Origin: an uncultured Verrucomicrobia subdivision 3 bacterium
Lineage (GTDB): Bacteria; Verrucomicrobiota; Verrucomicrobiia; Limisphaerales; UBA11358
Assembly (NCBI GenBank): GCA_903850425.1
Contig: CAINLR010000062.1
Span: 1-64,000, forward strand
DNA length: 64,000 nt
Direction of reading: 5' to 3'
Part shown: positions 18,317-26,481 of the stretch, one piece after another
Numbering within the stretch: the stretch's first letter is position 1
Layout of the letters: each line of letters begins with the position of its first letter
The notes under the pieces: model-generated
Seen by the model: only the letters and a program-made list of their open reading frames with translations
What the model was told of the DNA's origin: nothing
Database searches by the model: none
Translations under genes and position numbers: made by a program

Positions 18317-18342
18317 GCTGAAATCCCGAAAGGGATTTCGGC
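18317..18342 (-). terminator. Hairpin downstream of the M13 peptidase gene
   Basis: An 11-bp stem (GCTGAAATCCC / GGGATTTCGGC, one G-T pair) around a GAAA tetraloop. It lies just beyond the 3' end of the minus-strand peptidase gene. There is no clear T-tract, so it may be a stabilising hairpin or a dispersed repeat rather than a true terminator. Confidence 0.45.
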
Positions 18343-18364
18343 TAGCGTCGGACTTGCCACTTTT

Positions 18365-20437
18365 TTACCAGATCACGGCGCGCTTTTCCGGCGCAAGCCA
18401 GAGCGGACTGCCGGGCGTGATGGCGAACGCGTCGTAGAATTCTTGGACGTTGAGCAGCGGACCGTAGGCGCGGAAACGTCCGGGCGAATGCGGGTCCACC
18501 GTGACCAACCGCTGCGCTTCCGCATCGCGGATGTTCGTGCGCCAGATCTGCGCGAACGAAATGAAGAAGCGTTGTTCCGGCGTGAAGCCATCAATGCTTT
18601 TGCGGTTCGCCGGGTTTTTGGCGAGCGCGCGTTGCAACGCTTCGTAGGCGATATGCACGCCGCCGAGGTCGGCCAGGTTTTCGCCCAGCGTCAGCTTGCC
18701 GTTGACGTGCATTCCGGGCAGCGCTTCAAAACTGTTGTATTCTTCCACCACCATTTGCGCCCGCTCATCGAAAGCCTTGCCATCCGCCTCGGTCCACCAG
18801 TCATTCAGGTTGCCGTCGGCGTCGAACTTGCGGCCCTGATCATCGTAGCCGTGCGTGATTTCATGGCCGATCACCACGCCGATGCCACCGTAGTTCACGG
18901 CGTCATCCATCGTCACGTCGAAAAACGGCGGCTGCAAAATGCCGGCGGGGAAAACAATTTCGTTCTGCGACGGATTGAAATACGCATTGACCGTCTCCGG
19001 AGTCATGTGCCACTCGGATTTATCCACCGGCCCGCCGACGCGGGCAATCTCGCGGCGGGATTCGAAGGCATCCGCGCGGCGGACGTTTCCGAGCAGGTCA
19101 TCGCGACGGACCACGATGGAGGAGTAATCGCGGAATTTATCCGGGCAACCGATCTTGCGGGTGAAGCGCGCAAACTTGGCCAGGGCTTTGGCACGCGTCT
19201 CGGCGGTCATCCAGGGGACTTTTTCAAGGCGGTCGTGAAACACGGCCTGGATGTTTTCCACCAGTTCGTTCATGCGGGCGCGGGCGGCGGGCGGAAAATA
19301 TTTTTCCACGTAAAGCTGGCCGAGCGCCTCGCCAATGCTGCCGTCAATGACATGCGCCGAGCGTTTCCAGCGCGGTTCCTGCTCCTGCTGGCCGCTCAGG
19401 GCTTTGCCATAAAAGTTGAAGCTCTCCTGCTCGAAGGCCGACGGCAAATACGCCGCGCTGCCGTGCAACAAATGCCAGCGCAAATAAACTTTCCAGTCCG
19501 ACATCGGCCGGTCCTGCACCATTTTGTTGACCGCGTCGAAGAACTCCGGCTGGCCGACAATTTCGTAGGCGGGCATCACCAGGTTGCGGTCGGCAAAATA
19601 AACGGCCCACACAAAAGCCGGCATTTTGCTGACCAGTTCCTTGCTGGTGAATTTATTGTAATTTTTGTTCGGATCGCGCAGGTCCACGCGCGCACGGCTG
19701 GCTTTGGCGAGTTCGGTTTCGAGCGCGATGACCGTGGCGGCATCCGCTTCAGCGACGGCGGGCTTCTCGCCGAGGAGCACGAACATCTTCGTCAGATGCT
19801 CGTGGTAGCCCTTGAGTTTGTCGGCGAAACTTTCCTTGAGATAATAATCGCGGTCGGGCAGCGAAAGTCCGCCCTGGCTCAGTTCCACCGCATAAATGGC
19901 GCTGTTCTTCGCATCGGCACCGAAGCCCATGCCGAAGATGCCGCCGATCCCGCGCTGATGAAAATCCGCCAGCAAGGCGAACAAATCTTTGGCGGATTTG
20001 AGCCGGTCAATCTTCTTCAAATCGTCCGCGATCGGCTTGAGGCCCAGCTTCTCGATGCGATTGGTGTCCATGGCCGAGGCGTAGAAATCGCCCACCTGGC
20101 GCTGGGACGCGGTCGTCGCGGCGGCGGTTTTCTGGTTGGCGGCGTCATCGAGAATTTCGTGGATGAGATACCAGTTACGCTCCGCGAGTTCGGAGAAAGC
20201 GGCCCAGCGCGATTTGTCAGCCGGCACGGGATTTTTCTTCGTCCACTCGCCGACGGCGAACTTGTAGAAATCGGTGCCGGGACTCACGGAACGATCCATG
20301 TAATCCACCGAAAACGCCGGCACGCGCGGTGCGGTCATCGCTGAAGAACCTGGCGTTGGCTGATCGGCTGCCCACGTGGAAAAACTCGCGGCGGCGGCGA
20401 ACCAGACGAGGGCCGAGGATATTGCAATCTTGCTCAT
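18365..20437 (-). CDS. M13 family (neprilysin-like) zinc metallopeptidase
   Basis: 690 residues from the ATG at 20437, which gives a clean signal peptide (MSKIAISSALVWFAAAASFSTWAADQ). Zinc motif VIGHEITHGYDDQGRKFD gives His525, Glu526 and His529. The third ligand is Glu586 in LGENLADLGG. The substrate-binding NAYFNPSQNEIVFPAGILQPP motif is complete. The protein should be periplasmic or lipid-free secreted and degrade oligopeptides. The gene stands between the small DUF2314 pair and usp. Confidence 0.95.
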   Translation of the reverse strand: MSKIAISSALVWFAAAASFSTWAADQPTPGSSAMTAPRVPAFSVDYMDRSVSPGTDFYKFAVGEWTKKNPVPADKSRWAAFSELAERNWYLIHEILDDAANQKTAAATTASQRQVGDFYASAMDTNRIEKLGLKPIADDLKKIDRLKSAKDLFALLADFHQRGIGGIFGMGFGADAKNSAIYAVELSQGGLSLPDRDYYLKESFADKLKGYHEHLTKMFVLLGEKPAVAEADAATVIALETELAKASRARVDLRDPNKNYNKFTSKELVSKMPAFVWAVYFADRNLVMPAYEIVGQPEFFDAVNKMVQDRPMSDWKVYLRWHLLHGSAAYLPSAFEQESFNFYGKALSGQQEQEPRWKRSAHVIDGSIGEALGQLYVEKYFPPAARARMNELVENIQAVFHDRLEKVPWMTAETRAKALAKFARFTRKIGCPDKFRDYSSIVVRRDDLLGNVRRADAFESRREIARVGGPVDKSEWHMTPETVNAYFNPSQNEIVFPAGILQPPFFDVTMDDAVNYGGIGVVIGHEITHGYDDQGRKFDADGNLNDWWTEADGKAFDERAQMVVEEYNSFEALPGMHVNGKLTLGENLADLGGVHIAYEALQRALAKNPANRKSIDGFTPEQRFFISFAQIWRTNIRDAEAQRLVTVDPHSPGRFRAYGPLLNVQEFYDAFAITPGSPLWLAPEKRAVIW

Positions 20438-20578
20438 AAGTAAAAAAAGGTGTTGAGATACTACGATTTCGTTGAAGGCAGTCAAAGCAAAGGTTGGCGT
20501 GGTCATCACCGTCGCCGTTGCCGGCTTGGGAACTGCCGCAACCGATCTCCGGTCCAAAGTGCATTTTTCAACCTCGTC

Positions 20579-21007
20579 CTAAACTTTTTTGGCGCGGACG
20601 ACGAGAATGGGAATGGACGTTCTATGGCGGACCTGGGTGATGGTGCTGCCGTGAAAAATATCGCCGAACAACCGGTGCCCGTGGCCGGCCATCGCAATCA
20701 AATCACAGTGCTCGCTGCGGGCGATCTTGAGAATTTCCGTCGGCGGATTGCCCAGCGCGAGCCGCGTTTCGACGGCGAGTTTCTTTTCGCGCAAGGCGGC
20801 GGCGGTCTTTTCCAGATAGTCGCGGTCGGCTTTCATCTCCTCGGACTCGGCGAGTTTCAACTGCTCAAAGCTGCGCGCGGCGAAGCCATCGGCGACGTGC
20901 AGCAGCAGGAGCGCCGAGCCGAAGCGCTGCGCCAGCTCGGCGACGTGCGGCAAAATGCTCTCGTCCGCCGGGCTGTTGTCGAGCGCGATTAAAATTTTCC
21001 GATACAT
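20579..21007 (-). CDS. Universal stress protein (UspA family)
   Basis: 142 residues. The N-terminal MYRKILIALDNSPADES strand and Asp, and the ATP-binding signature GHGHRLFGDIFHGSTI with the final SIPILVV strand, identify an ATP-binding UspA-type protein. It lies 6 bases downstream of mntH on the same strand, so the two are almost certainly one operon. This ties the Usp to manganese supply or its stress response. Confidence 0.92.
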   Translation of the reverse strand: MYRKILIALDNSPADESILPHVAELAQRFGSALLLLHVADGFAARSFEQLKLAESEEMKADRDYLEKTAAALREKKLAVETRLALGNPPTEILKIARSEHCDLIAMAGHGHRLFGDIFHGSTITQVRHRTSIPILVVRAKKV

Positions 21008-21013
21008 GAAAAT

Positions 21014-22408
21014 TTATTGGGTTGGCATGGCCCAGCCGAGGTAGCCGTAAAAGGCGTTGAGAACGGCGGCGGGCATGAAGGTATCAAAGAGTAGTTTTAC
21101 GTTGAGAACAATGATAATCGCGGCCGTCGTCCAGCCGAGGATTTTGATCCAGCGGGGATTCACGAACTCGCCCATCTTGGCTTTGTTCCCGGTAAAACGC
21201 ATCAAAGGCCAGACCGCAAAGCCGAGTTGCATGGAAAGCACGACCTGGCTGCTGACGAGCAGTTGCGTGGTTTTGCTTTCGCCGAAATAGCCGATCACGC
21301 AGACAGCCGGCACGATGGCAATGGCGCGGGTGATCAATCGGCGCATCCACGGACGCAGCCGGAGGTTGATGAAACCTTCCATGACAATCTGGCCGGCGAG
21401 CGTGCCGGTAAGCGTAGAGTTTTGGCCCGAAGCCAGCAGCGCCACAGCAAAAAGGATGCTCGCCGTGCCCACGCCCAGCATGGGGCTTAACAACTGGTAG
21501 GCGTCCTGAATGCTCGCTACGTCCTTATGCTCGGACCAGTGAAAGGCGCTCGCGGCGAGGATGAGAATCGCGCCATTGATGAACAGCGCAAACATCAGCG
21601 CCATGGTCGAATCAATCGTGGCGAACTTAATGGCTTCGCGCTTGCCGGCCGCATTCTGCAAATATTTCCGCGTTTGCACGATGGAGGAATGCAGGTAGAG
21701 ATTATGCGGCATCACCGTTGCTCCGATGATGCCGATGCTAATGTAAAGCATGTTCGGATTCGTGATGATCTGGGTGCTGGGAACGAATCCCAGCAGGACG
21801 CCCACGACGCTGGGTTTGGACCAAAAAAGTTCCGCCGCAAAACAACCGCCGATGGTCGCGATCAAAGTGATGACCAAGGCCTCGATGTAACGGAACCCCC
21901 GGTTCTGCAAAAATAAAACCGCGAGCACGTCGGCGGCGGTGATGACACAGCCCCACACCAGCGGAATGCCGAAGAGCAGTTGCAGGGCGATGGCGGAGCC
22001 AATCACTTCGGCCAGATCGCAGGCGGCAATGGCGATTTCGCAAAGCACCCAGAGAATCCAGACGGTCGGGGCGGGATAGTGATCGCGACAGGCTTGCGCC
22101 AGATCGCGGCCGGTGGCAATGCCGAGCTTGGCGGAGAGATGCTGCAGCAAGATCGCCATCAAGTTGGAAATCATGATGACCGACAGCAGCGAGTAGCCGA
22201 ACTGCGCGCCGCCCGCGAGGTCGGTCGCCCAGTTGCCGGGGTCCATGTAGCCAACGGCGACGAGATAGCCGGGGCCGGAAAAGGCCAGCAGCTTCCGCCA
22301 AAACGAGGCCGTCGTCGGCACCAGAATGCTGCGGTTCACCTCCGGCAGCGAAACGGCTCCCGGCGGCTGGCACCCGGCGGGATCGGTGGTATTTTCTGAT
22401 TCCCCCAT
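21014..22408 (-). CDS. mntH: Nramp-family Mn2+/Fe2+:H+ symporter
   Basis: 464 residues with about 11 hydrophobic helices. Metal-binding DPGN in helix 1 (residues 56-59, [11 protein letters not shown]) and the helix 6 region [10 protein letters not shown] are intact. It imports Mn(II), possibly Fe(II), across the inner membrane with protons. A divergent mntR and two palindromic boxes lie upstream. One box ends 5 bases before the start codon, leaving no room for a ribosome-binding site and suggesting a leaderless or very short leader. Confidence 0.95.
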   Translation of the reverse strand: MGESENTTDPAGCQPPGAVSLPEVNRSILVPTTASFWRKLLAFSGPGYLVAVGYMDPGNWATDLAGGAQFGYSLLSVIMISNLMAILLQHLSAKLGIATGRDLAQACRDHYPAPTVWILWVLCEIAIAACDLAEVIGSAIALQLLFGIPLVWGCVITAADVLAVLFLQNRGFRYIEALVITLIATIGGCFAAELFWSKPSVVGVLLGFVPSTQIITNPNMLYISIGIIGATVMPHNLYLHSSIVQTRKYLQNAAGKREAIKFATIDSTMALMFALFINGAILILAASAFHWSEHKDVASIQDAYQLLSPMLGVGTASILFAVALLASGQNSTLTGTLAGQIVMEGFINLRLRPWMRRLITRAIAIVPAVCVIGYFGESKTTQLLVSSQVVLSMQLGFAVWPLMRFTGNKAKMGEFVNPRWIKILGWTTAAIIIVLNVKLLFDTFMPAAVLNAFYGYLGWAMPTQ

Positions 22409-22412
22409 AAAT

Positions 22413-22430
22413 ATGTAGCCTTAGATACAA
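22413..22430. promoter_or_regulatory. Probable MntR operator, mntH-proximal
   Basis: ATGTAGCCTTAGATACAA, an imperfect copy of the palindrome at 22458, sharing TGTAGCCTT and TACAA. It sits 5 bases from the mntH start codon, where a bound repressor would block transcription or initiation. Confidence 0.65.
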
Positions 22431-22457
22431 TTGAATTCCGGGGACGTCAACAGCAAA

Positions 22458-22475
22458 TTGTAGCCTTGGTTACAA
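22458..22475. promoter_or_regulatory. Probable MntR operator, central box
   Basis: TTGTAGCCTTGGTTACAA is a near-perfect inverted repeat (TTGTARCC / GGYTACAA) between the divergent mntH and mntR. It starts 45 bases from the first box, about four helical turns. The spacing and symmetry fit binding of dimeric DtxR/MntR-type repressors. Confidence 0.72.
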
Positions 22476-22524
22476 ATTAATTTCTCGACGGGAAAACGTC
22501 CGCAGGCTTCACTGGTTGAAAATC

Positions 22525-22986
22525 ATGCCGCGCCTTGCCCGCAAACCATCCGTTGCCGTCCGCGCTGCGCCCCTGCGTCCGCCGGCGCAGTCGGCGGAGA
22601 ACTTCCGCCGGTCGCGGCGCGACCGGGCGGTGGAGACAGCGCAGGATTATGTGGAGGCGATTGCCGACCTGACGGGCGCGCTGGGCGAGGCGCGCGTGGT
22701 GGATCTGGCGCGGCGGCTCGGCGTGACGCATGTGACGGTCAACCGCACGGTGGCGCGGCTGCAGCGGGCCGGTTATGTGAACACCCAACCTTACCAGGCG
22801 ATTTTCCTGAGCGCGGCGGGCCGCAAACTGGCCGAGGAATGCAAGCGCCGGCACGAAACCGTGGTGGCGTTTTTGCGGTCGCTGGGCATTTCGGAAAAAG
22901 TCGCCGAACTGGATGCCGAGGGGATCGAACACCACGTCAGCCCCGAAACTTTGGCGGCCTTCGAGCGGCTGTTGAAAAAGCCCTGA
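22525..22986 (+). CDS. mntR: Manganese-responsive regulator, DtxR/MntR family
   Basis: 153 residues from the ATG at 22525. A basic N-terminal extension of about 40 residues precedes a winged helix (about 45-110) with VDLARRLGVTHVTVNRTVARLQRAGYV as recognition helix and TQPYQAIFLSAAGRKLA as wing. The dimerisation and metal-binding region has RRHETVVAFLRSLGIS and DAEGIEHHVSPETL, with the His/Glu residues expected for Mn(II). There is no SH3-like C-terminal domain, as in MntR rather than IdeR. It should repress mntH when Mn(II) is plentiful. Confidence 0.9.
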   Translation: MPRLARKPSVAVRAAPLRPPAQSAENFRRSRRDRAVETAQDYVEAIADLTGALGEARVVDLARRLGVTHVTVNRTVARLQRAGYVNTQPYQAIFLSAAGRKLAEECKRRHETVVAFLRSLGISEKVAELDAEGIEHHVSPETLAAFERLLKKP

Positions 22987-22993
22987 CGCCCCG

Positions 22994-23119
22994 ATGAGCC
23001 GACCCTCCAGGACCCCGGGCATCTGCCGAATTGACCAGCCGGAGAAAGACACTCACGGCTTCCTGATGCGGGCGCGGCGCGAGGGCAAAATGTATTCCGC
23101 CGTTTTTAAGAAAAAATAA
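22994..23119 (+). CDS. 41-residue AP2-like small protein, probably truncated
   Basis: A 41-codon ORF starting 7 bases after mntR. The core GICRIDQPEKDTHGFLMRAR followed by REGKMYSAVFKKK resembles the beginning of bacterial AP2/ERF-like DNA-binding domains (RIDxPxKxTHGWxVR...G+xYSKFF). Those continue with a helix that is missing here. It may be a truncated relic or a minimal domain. No function is assigned. Confidence 0.5.
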   Translation: MSRPSRTPGICRIDQPEKDTHGFLMRARREGKMYSAVFKKK

Positions 23120-23124
23120 TCTCC

Positions 23125-24414
23125 ATGCCACCCGACCCTCAACTGCCAACAGACCCGAACCGCGCCCCGGCGGATGGTGCGCCGCCCGCTGCTGCACTGC
23201 CAGTGTTTGGCGCGGTGCCGCCAGCGCTGGCAGCGGAGTCCAAGCCCCAGTCTTCCTCCATGCGCCAGCTCTTGGCTGGGCTGCTGAGTCTATGTCTCGG
23301 ACTGTTTTTGGCGGATGGTGTCATCTCGCTAATTGACGACTCTCTGATTGTCGTTTCTGGTCTTCATTTACTCACGGGACTCCGGGCGACTGTCAGCCTG
23401 TTCGCCATGCTGATGGCGCTCCTAACCTACGGGCTAATGGGACTCACGCCCCTGATTCCTAAACGACTATTTCTTCCGCTCGCACTCTATTATCCCGTCA
23501 CTCAACTCGGGCTGATTCCGTTTGCCATCTACTGTTACACCAAGCTGGCGCTGGTGGTTTGGTGCGTGTCGCTCGGCCAAGTCCTGCTCGGCTTGGGCCT
23601 CCTCTTCCAGCTTCAGGGCAGGTTGAAATTGCGCTGGGCGCTGGTGCCCGTGAACCAACTCAATGCCCGGCGGTTTAGTTGGCGAAACCTGTCCGTCTTT
23701 GTGCTGGTGAATGCCTTTGCGCTGCTGCCAGCGGTCCTGCTCTATGGCGGCTGCTGCGCCGCCGTGGCAGTGGATCATTTCACGGATGGCTTCATGGCGC
23801 TGCGTCCCGGCGGGATGGTTGTGCAGATGAGAAAATATGTCCGCGACGACGGCAAGACGATCCAGTTGTTTCCCATGGCGCATGTCGCCGAGGCGGACTT
23901 CTATCAGCAGATTTCGCAAACCTTTCCGACGAACTCGCTCATATTAATGGAAGGCGTCAGCGACGAGCAGAATTTGCTGACCAACAAAGTCACCTACAAA
24001 CGCATGGCGAAAGCCCTGGGACTCGCCGAGCAGCATGAGCAGTTTGAGCCGACGCGGGGCGAACCGGTGGCGGCGGATGTGGATGTCGCCAGCTTTACCA
24101 CGAACACGATTGAACTTCTCAATCTGATCATGCGAGTGCATGCCAAGGGAGCTACGCCTGAAAACGTAAGACTGCTATTGCAATATTCTCCGCCCCCGCA
24201 TTTCGAGGACCAGCTCTTTGATGATCTGCTCCTGAAACGCAATCGCCATCTTTTGGGCGAGATCAAGTCACGGCTGCTGGAATCGGAAAATCTCGTGGTG
24301 CCGTGGGGCGTGGCCCACATGCCCGGTCTGGCAAAGGAAATTTTGAAGTCGGATTTCCATTTGGCCGAAACCAAGGAATATGTCGTCATCCGGTTTCATT
24401 TCCGAGCGAAGTAA
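23125..24414 (+). CDS. Membrane protein with C-terminal TraB/TIKI-like domain
   Basis: 429 residues. A proline-rich N-terminus (1-45) is followed by four or five hydrophobic helices (about 48-225). A soluble domain (about 235-429) contains TIQLFPMAHVAEADFYQQI, NSLILMEGVSDEQN and a closing VVPWGVAHMPGLAKEIL. These resemble the two GxxH-type motifs and central Glu of the TraB/PrgY/TIKI superfamily, some members of which are metalloproteases. Substrate is unknown. The start lies 5 bases after the preceding small gene, so it may be transcribed with mntR. Confidence 0.6.
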   Translation: MPPDPQLPTDPNRAPADGAPPAAALPVFGAVPPALAAESKPQSSSMRQLLAGLLSLCLGLFLADGVISLIDDSLIVVSGLHLLTGLRATVSLFAMLMALLTYGLMGLTPLIPKRLFLPLALYYPVTQLGLIPFAIYCYTKLALVVWCVSLGQVLLGLGLLFQLQGRLKLRWALVPVNQLNARRFSWRNLSVFVLVNAFALLPAVLLYGGCCAAVAVDHFTDGFMALRPGGMVVQMRKYVRDDGKTIQLFPMAHVAEADFYQQISQTFPTNSLILMEGVSDEQNLLTNKVTYKRMAKALGLAEQHEQFEPTRGEPVAADVDVASFTTNTIELLNLIMRVHAKGATPENVRLLLQYSPPPHFEDQLFDDLLLKRNRHLLGEIKSRLLESENLVVPWGVAHMPGLAKEILKSDFHLAETKEYVVIRFHFRAK

Positions 24415-24452
24415 GCCCGAGCGATTGGGGGCAGAAATTGAGTTCACCCCGG

Positions 24453-24590
24453 ATGAATGTGGATATCCTAAAACCCGCAATGGCCATGACCACTAAAAGG
24501 CCCAAGTCCAAAAAGCAAGGTGTGGTTCCGCGCCCGGAAGGTAATGTCGCCGTTGAGCCCGAAAATCGCCAAGCCGATCCGGAAGTATAG
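24453..24590 (+). CDS. Possible 45-residue small protein
   Basis: ATG at 24453 to TAG at 24590. The middle is basic (TTKRPKSKKQG) and the C-terminus acidic (EPENRQADPEV). No family is recognised and no ribosome-binding site is clear. Reported only because the gap otherwise holds nothing. Confidence 0.25.
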   Translation: MNVDILKPAMAMTTKRPKSKKQGVVPRPEGNVAVEPENRQADPEV

Positions 24591-24748
24591 CCCAGAGAAG
24601 TAGCCTCGGCTTGCCGGCCGGCCCCACGTCAGCGGCGAATCTCCTTCCGGGATTCCGGTTCGTAGCTGACCTGGCTGGCTCGTCGGCTCCTGATGATGCG
24701 ATGGAGGCTTGCATTTTGTCTGGCCCGGTTGTAACAGAAGCGACCTGT

Positions 24749-25252
24749 ATGAAAAGCAACGCGACAACAGTGGAGGAGTATTTGAAGCAACTACCAGCGG
24801 ACCGGCGCGACGCGATCAGTGCCGTGCGCGACGTCATCCTGGCCAACCTGCCGCAAGGTTTTGTGGAGTGCATGGGTTACGGCATGATCGGCTATGTGGT
24901 GCCGCACAGTCTCTATCCCGCCGGCTATAAATGTGATCCTAAGCTGCCGCTGCCGTTCGTCAATCTGGCATCGCAAAAGAACCACATGGCACTCTATCTG
25001 ATGAGCGTTTATGGCGACCCCGAAACCGAGCAGTGGTTCCGCAAAGCCTGGCTGGCGGCCGGCCAGAAGCTCGACATGGGAAAATGCTGCGTGCGCTTCA
25101 AGCGGCTCGAAGATGTGCCGCTCAAGGTGGTTGGCCAGATCATTGCCCGCGTGCCAGTGAAGGAATACATCGTCCGCATTGAGAAGGTCTTTGATGCGCC
25201 GAAAAAATCAGGGTCCGCATCCAAGCTGAAAAAATCCCGCCAAGCCGATTGA
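24749..25252 (+). CDS. DUF1801 (YdhG-like) domain protein
   Basis: 167 residues from the ATG at 24749; longer in-frame starts add a non-conserved leader. Family features are TVEEYLKQLPADRRDAISAV, ECMGYGMIGYVVP, VNLASQKNHMALYLMSVYG and GKCCVRFKRLEDVPL. The fold resembles the frataxin/YdhG group, of unknown biochemical role. The C-terminus is a Lys/Ser-rich tail. It precedes a small membrane protein gene by 52 bases. Confidence 0.85.
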   Translation: MKSNATTVEEYLKQLPADRRDAISAVRDVILANLPQGFVECMGYGMIGYVVPHSLYPAGYKCDPKLPLPFVNLASQKNHMALYLMSVYGDPETEQWFRKAWLAAGQKLDMGKCCVRFKRLEDVPLKVVGQIIARVPVKEYIVRIEKVFDAPKKSGSASKLKKSRQAD

Positions 25253-25304
25253 AATAACCCAACCCAACCACGAACAGCAACCACCCAAACCCACGAAAAG
25301 AATC

Positions 25305-25892
25305 ATGAAAAAAAATATTCTCGCCGGCTTCCTTGGGGCCATCATCGCGTTTGTCTGGAGCGCGGTTGTCCACATGAATCCCCTCACCGGCATGATGGGC
25401 TTGAGCATGTTGAACGCAAAGGAAGATGTGGTGATGGCGGCGGTGAAGGAGAATGTCGCGCAGCCTGGATTGTATTATTTTCCCGGCATGGACAGGTCGA
25501 AGTCCTGCAGCAAGGAAGAGGAAGCTGCTTGGATCGCGAAATTTAAAGCCGGCCCGTCCGGGCTGCTCTTGGTGGCCCCGAATATCGGCGAGCCCATGCC
25601 GCCGCGCATGTTGATCATTGAATTTGTTTCCACGCTGGGCGGCGCATTGATCGCGGCATTTATTCTGGCGACCACCGTCGGGTCATTCGCCCGGCGCGTG
25701 GCGGTGGTCATGATGCTGGGCTTGTTCGGCTGGCTGGCCATCAGCGTTTCGCAGTGGAACTGGTATTCGTTCCCGTTCGCTTTTGTGGCGGTGGACGCCA
25801 TTGACCAAGTGTTCGGCTGGCTGCTGGCTGGGCTGTTGATGGCGAAGATGATCAAGCCGGCCAACCCAATTTCCCATCCCACCACCGCTTAA
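25305..25892 (+). CDS. Four-helix membrane protein of unknown function
   Basis: 195 residues. Hydrophobic helix at 5-22 (LAGFLGAIIAFVWSAVV), a periplasm-sized loop with SKSCSKEEEAAW, and three C-terminal helices (about 105-180). I recall similar uncharacterised proteins in Acidobacteriota and related phyla but know no function. It is followed 13 bases later by a DUF1579-like gene. Confidence 0.7.
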   Translation: MKKNILAGFLGAIIAFVWSAVVHMNPLTGMMGLSMLNAKEDVVMAAVKENVAQPGLYYFPGMDRSKSCSKEEEAAWIAKFKAGPSGLLLVAPNIGEPMPPRMLIIEFVSTLGGALIAAFILATTVGSFARRVAVVMMLGLFGWLAISVSQWNWYSFPFAFVAVDAIDQVFGWLLAGLLMAKMIKPANPISHPTTA

Positions 25893-25905
25893 CCGAGGCG
25901 AAGTC

Positions 25906-26238
25906 ATGATGACAATGCCCAAACCCACCGAAGCCCACCGCAAACTGGCCAGGCTCGCCGGCGAGTGGACTGGAAACGAACAATTATCGCCCTCGCCCTG
26001 GGATCCGCAGGGCGGGACAGCCATCGGCCGCTGCCACAACCGGCTGGTGGCGGACGGATTTGTGCTCGCTCATGATTACGAACAGGAGCGCGGCGGAGCC
26101 GTGAATTTCCACGGCCACGGCGTCTTCAGCTACGACCGCAGCGAGCAGTCCTACAAGCTCCATTGGTGGGACTCGATGGGCCTGGGCATCAATGTTTTCA
26201 AGGGCCAATTCGAAGGCGACTACACGCGCCTTGGGTGA
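25906..26238 (+). CDS. DUF1579-like protein, C-terminally truncated
   Basis: 110 residues. LARLAGEWTGNEQLSPSPWD, GFVLAHDYEQERGG and HGVFSYDRSEQSYKLHWWDS match the first two thirds of DUF1579 proteins. The family usually runs to about 150 residues or more, with a further beta-rich part. The stop after FEGDYTRLG removes this, and no other frame downstream restores a convincing continuation. Possibly a decaying gene. Confidence 0.65.
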   Translation: MMTMPKPTEAHRKLARLAGEWTGNEQLSPSPWDPQGGTAIGRCHNRLVADGFVLAHDYEQERGGAVNFHGHGVFSYDRSEQSYKLHWWDSMGLGINVFKGQFEGDYTRLG

Positions 26239-26481
26239 TACTCGCGGCGCTCCGGTTCCAGATCGCATCCAGATCGCGAGGAATATTTCAAAAGTGCCGC
26301 TGCGGTGATTCAAGCCGCCTGACCGCCGTGCCGAAGTTTACAACCGGATTAAATCTGTTATCCAGTCTTCGTGATTTCACCCCATGATTTTGCCGGCGAC
26401 GCGTGGCCCAAGCACTTCACGCTGGCGCAAAGCCCGCTCGTGATGCCGCGGCACTGGCCGGCATCGATCCCTTCCCACTAA

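Noticed and set aside
18179-20344. 721-codon open frame on the plus strand
   Set aside because: It is entirely antisense to the M13 peptidase, whose zinc motifs, signal peptide and length are all correct. The plus-strand product has no recognisable domain.
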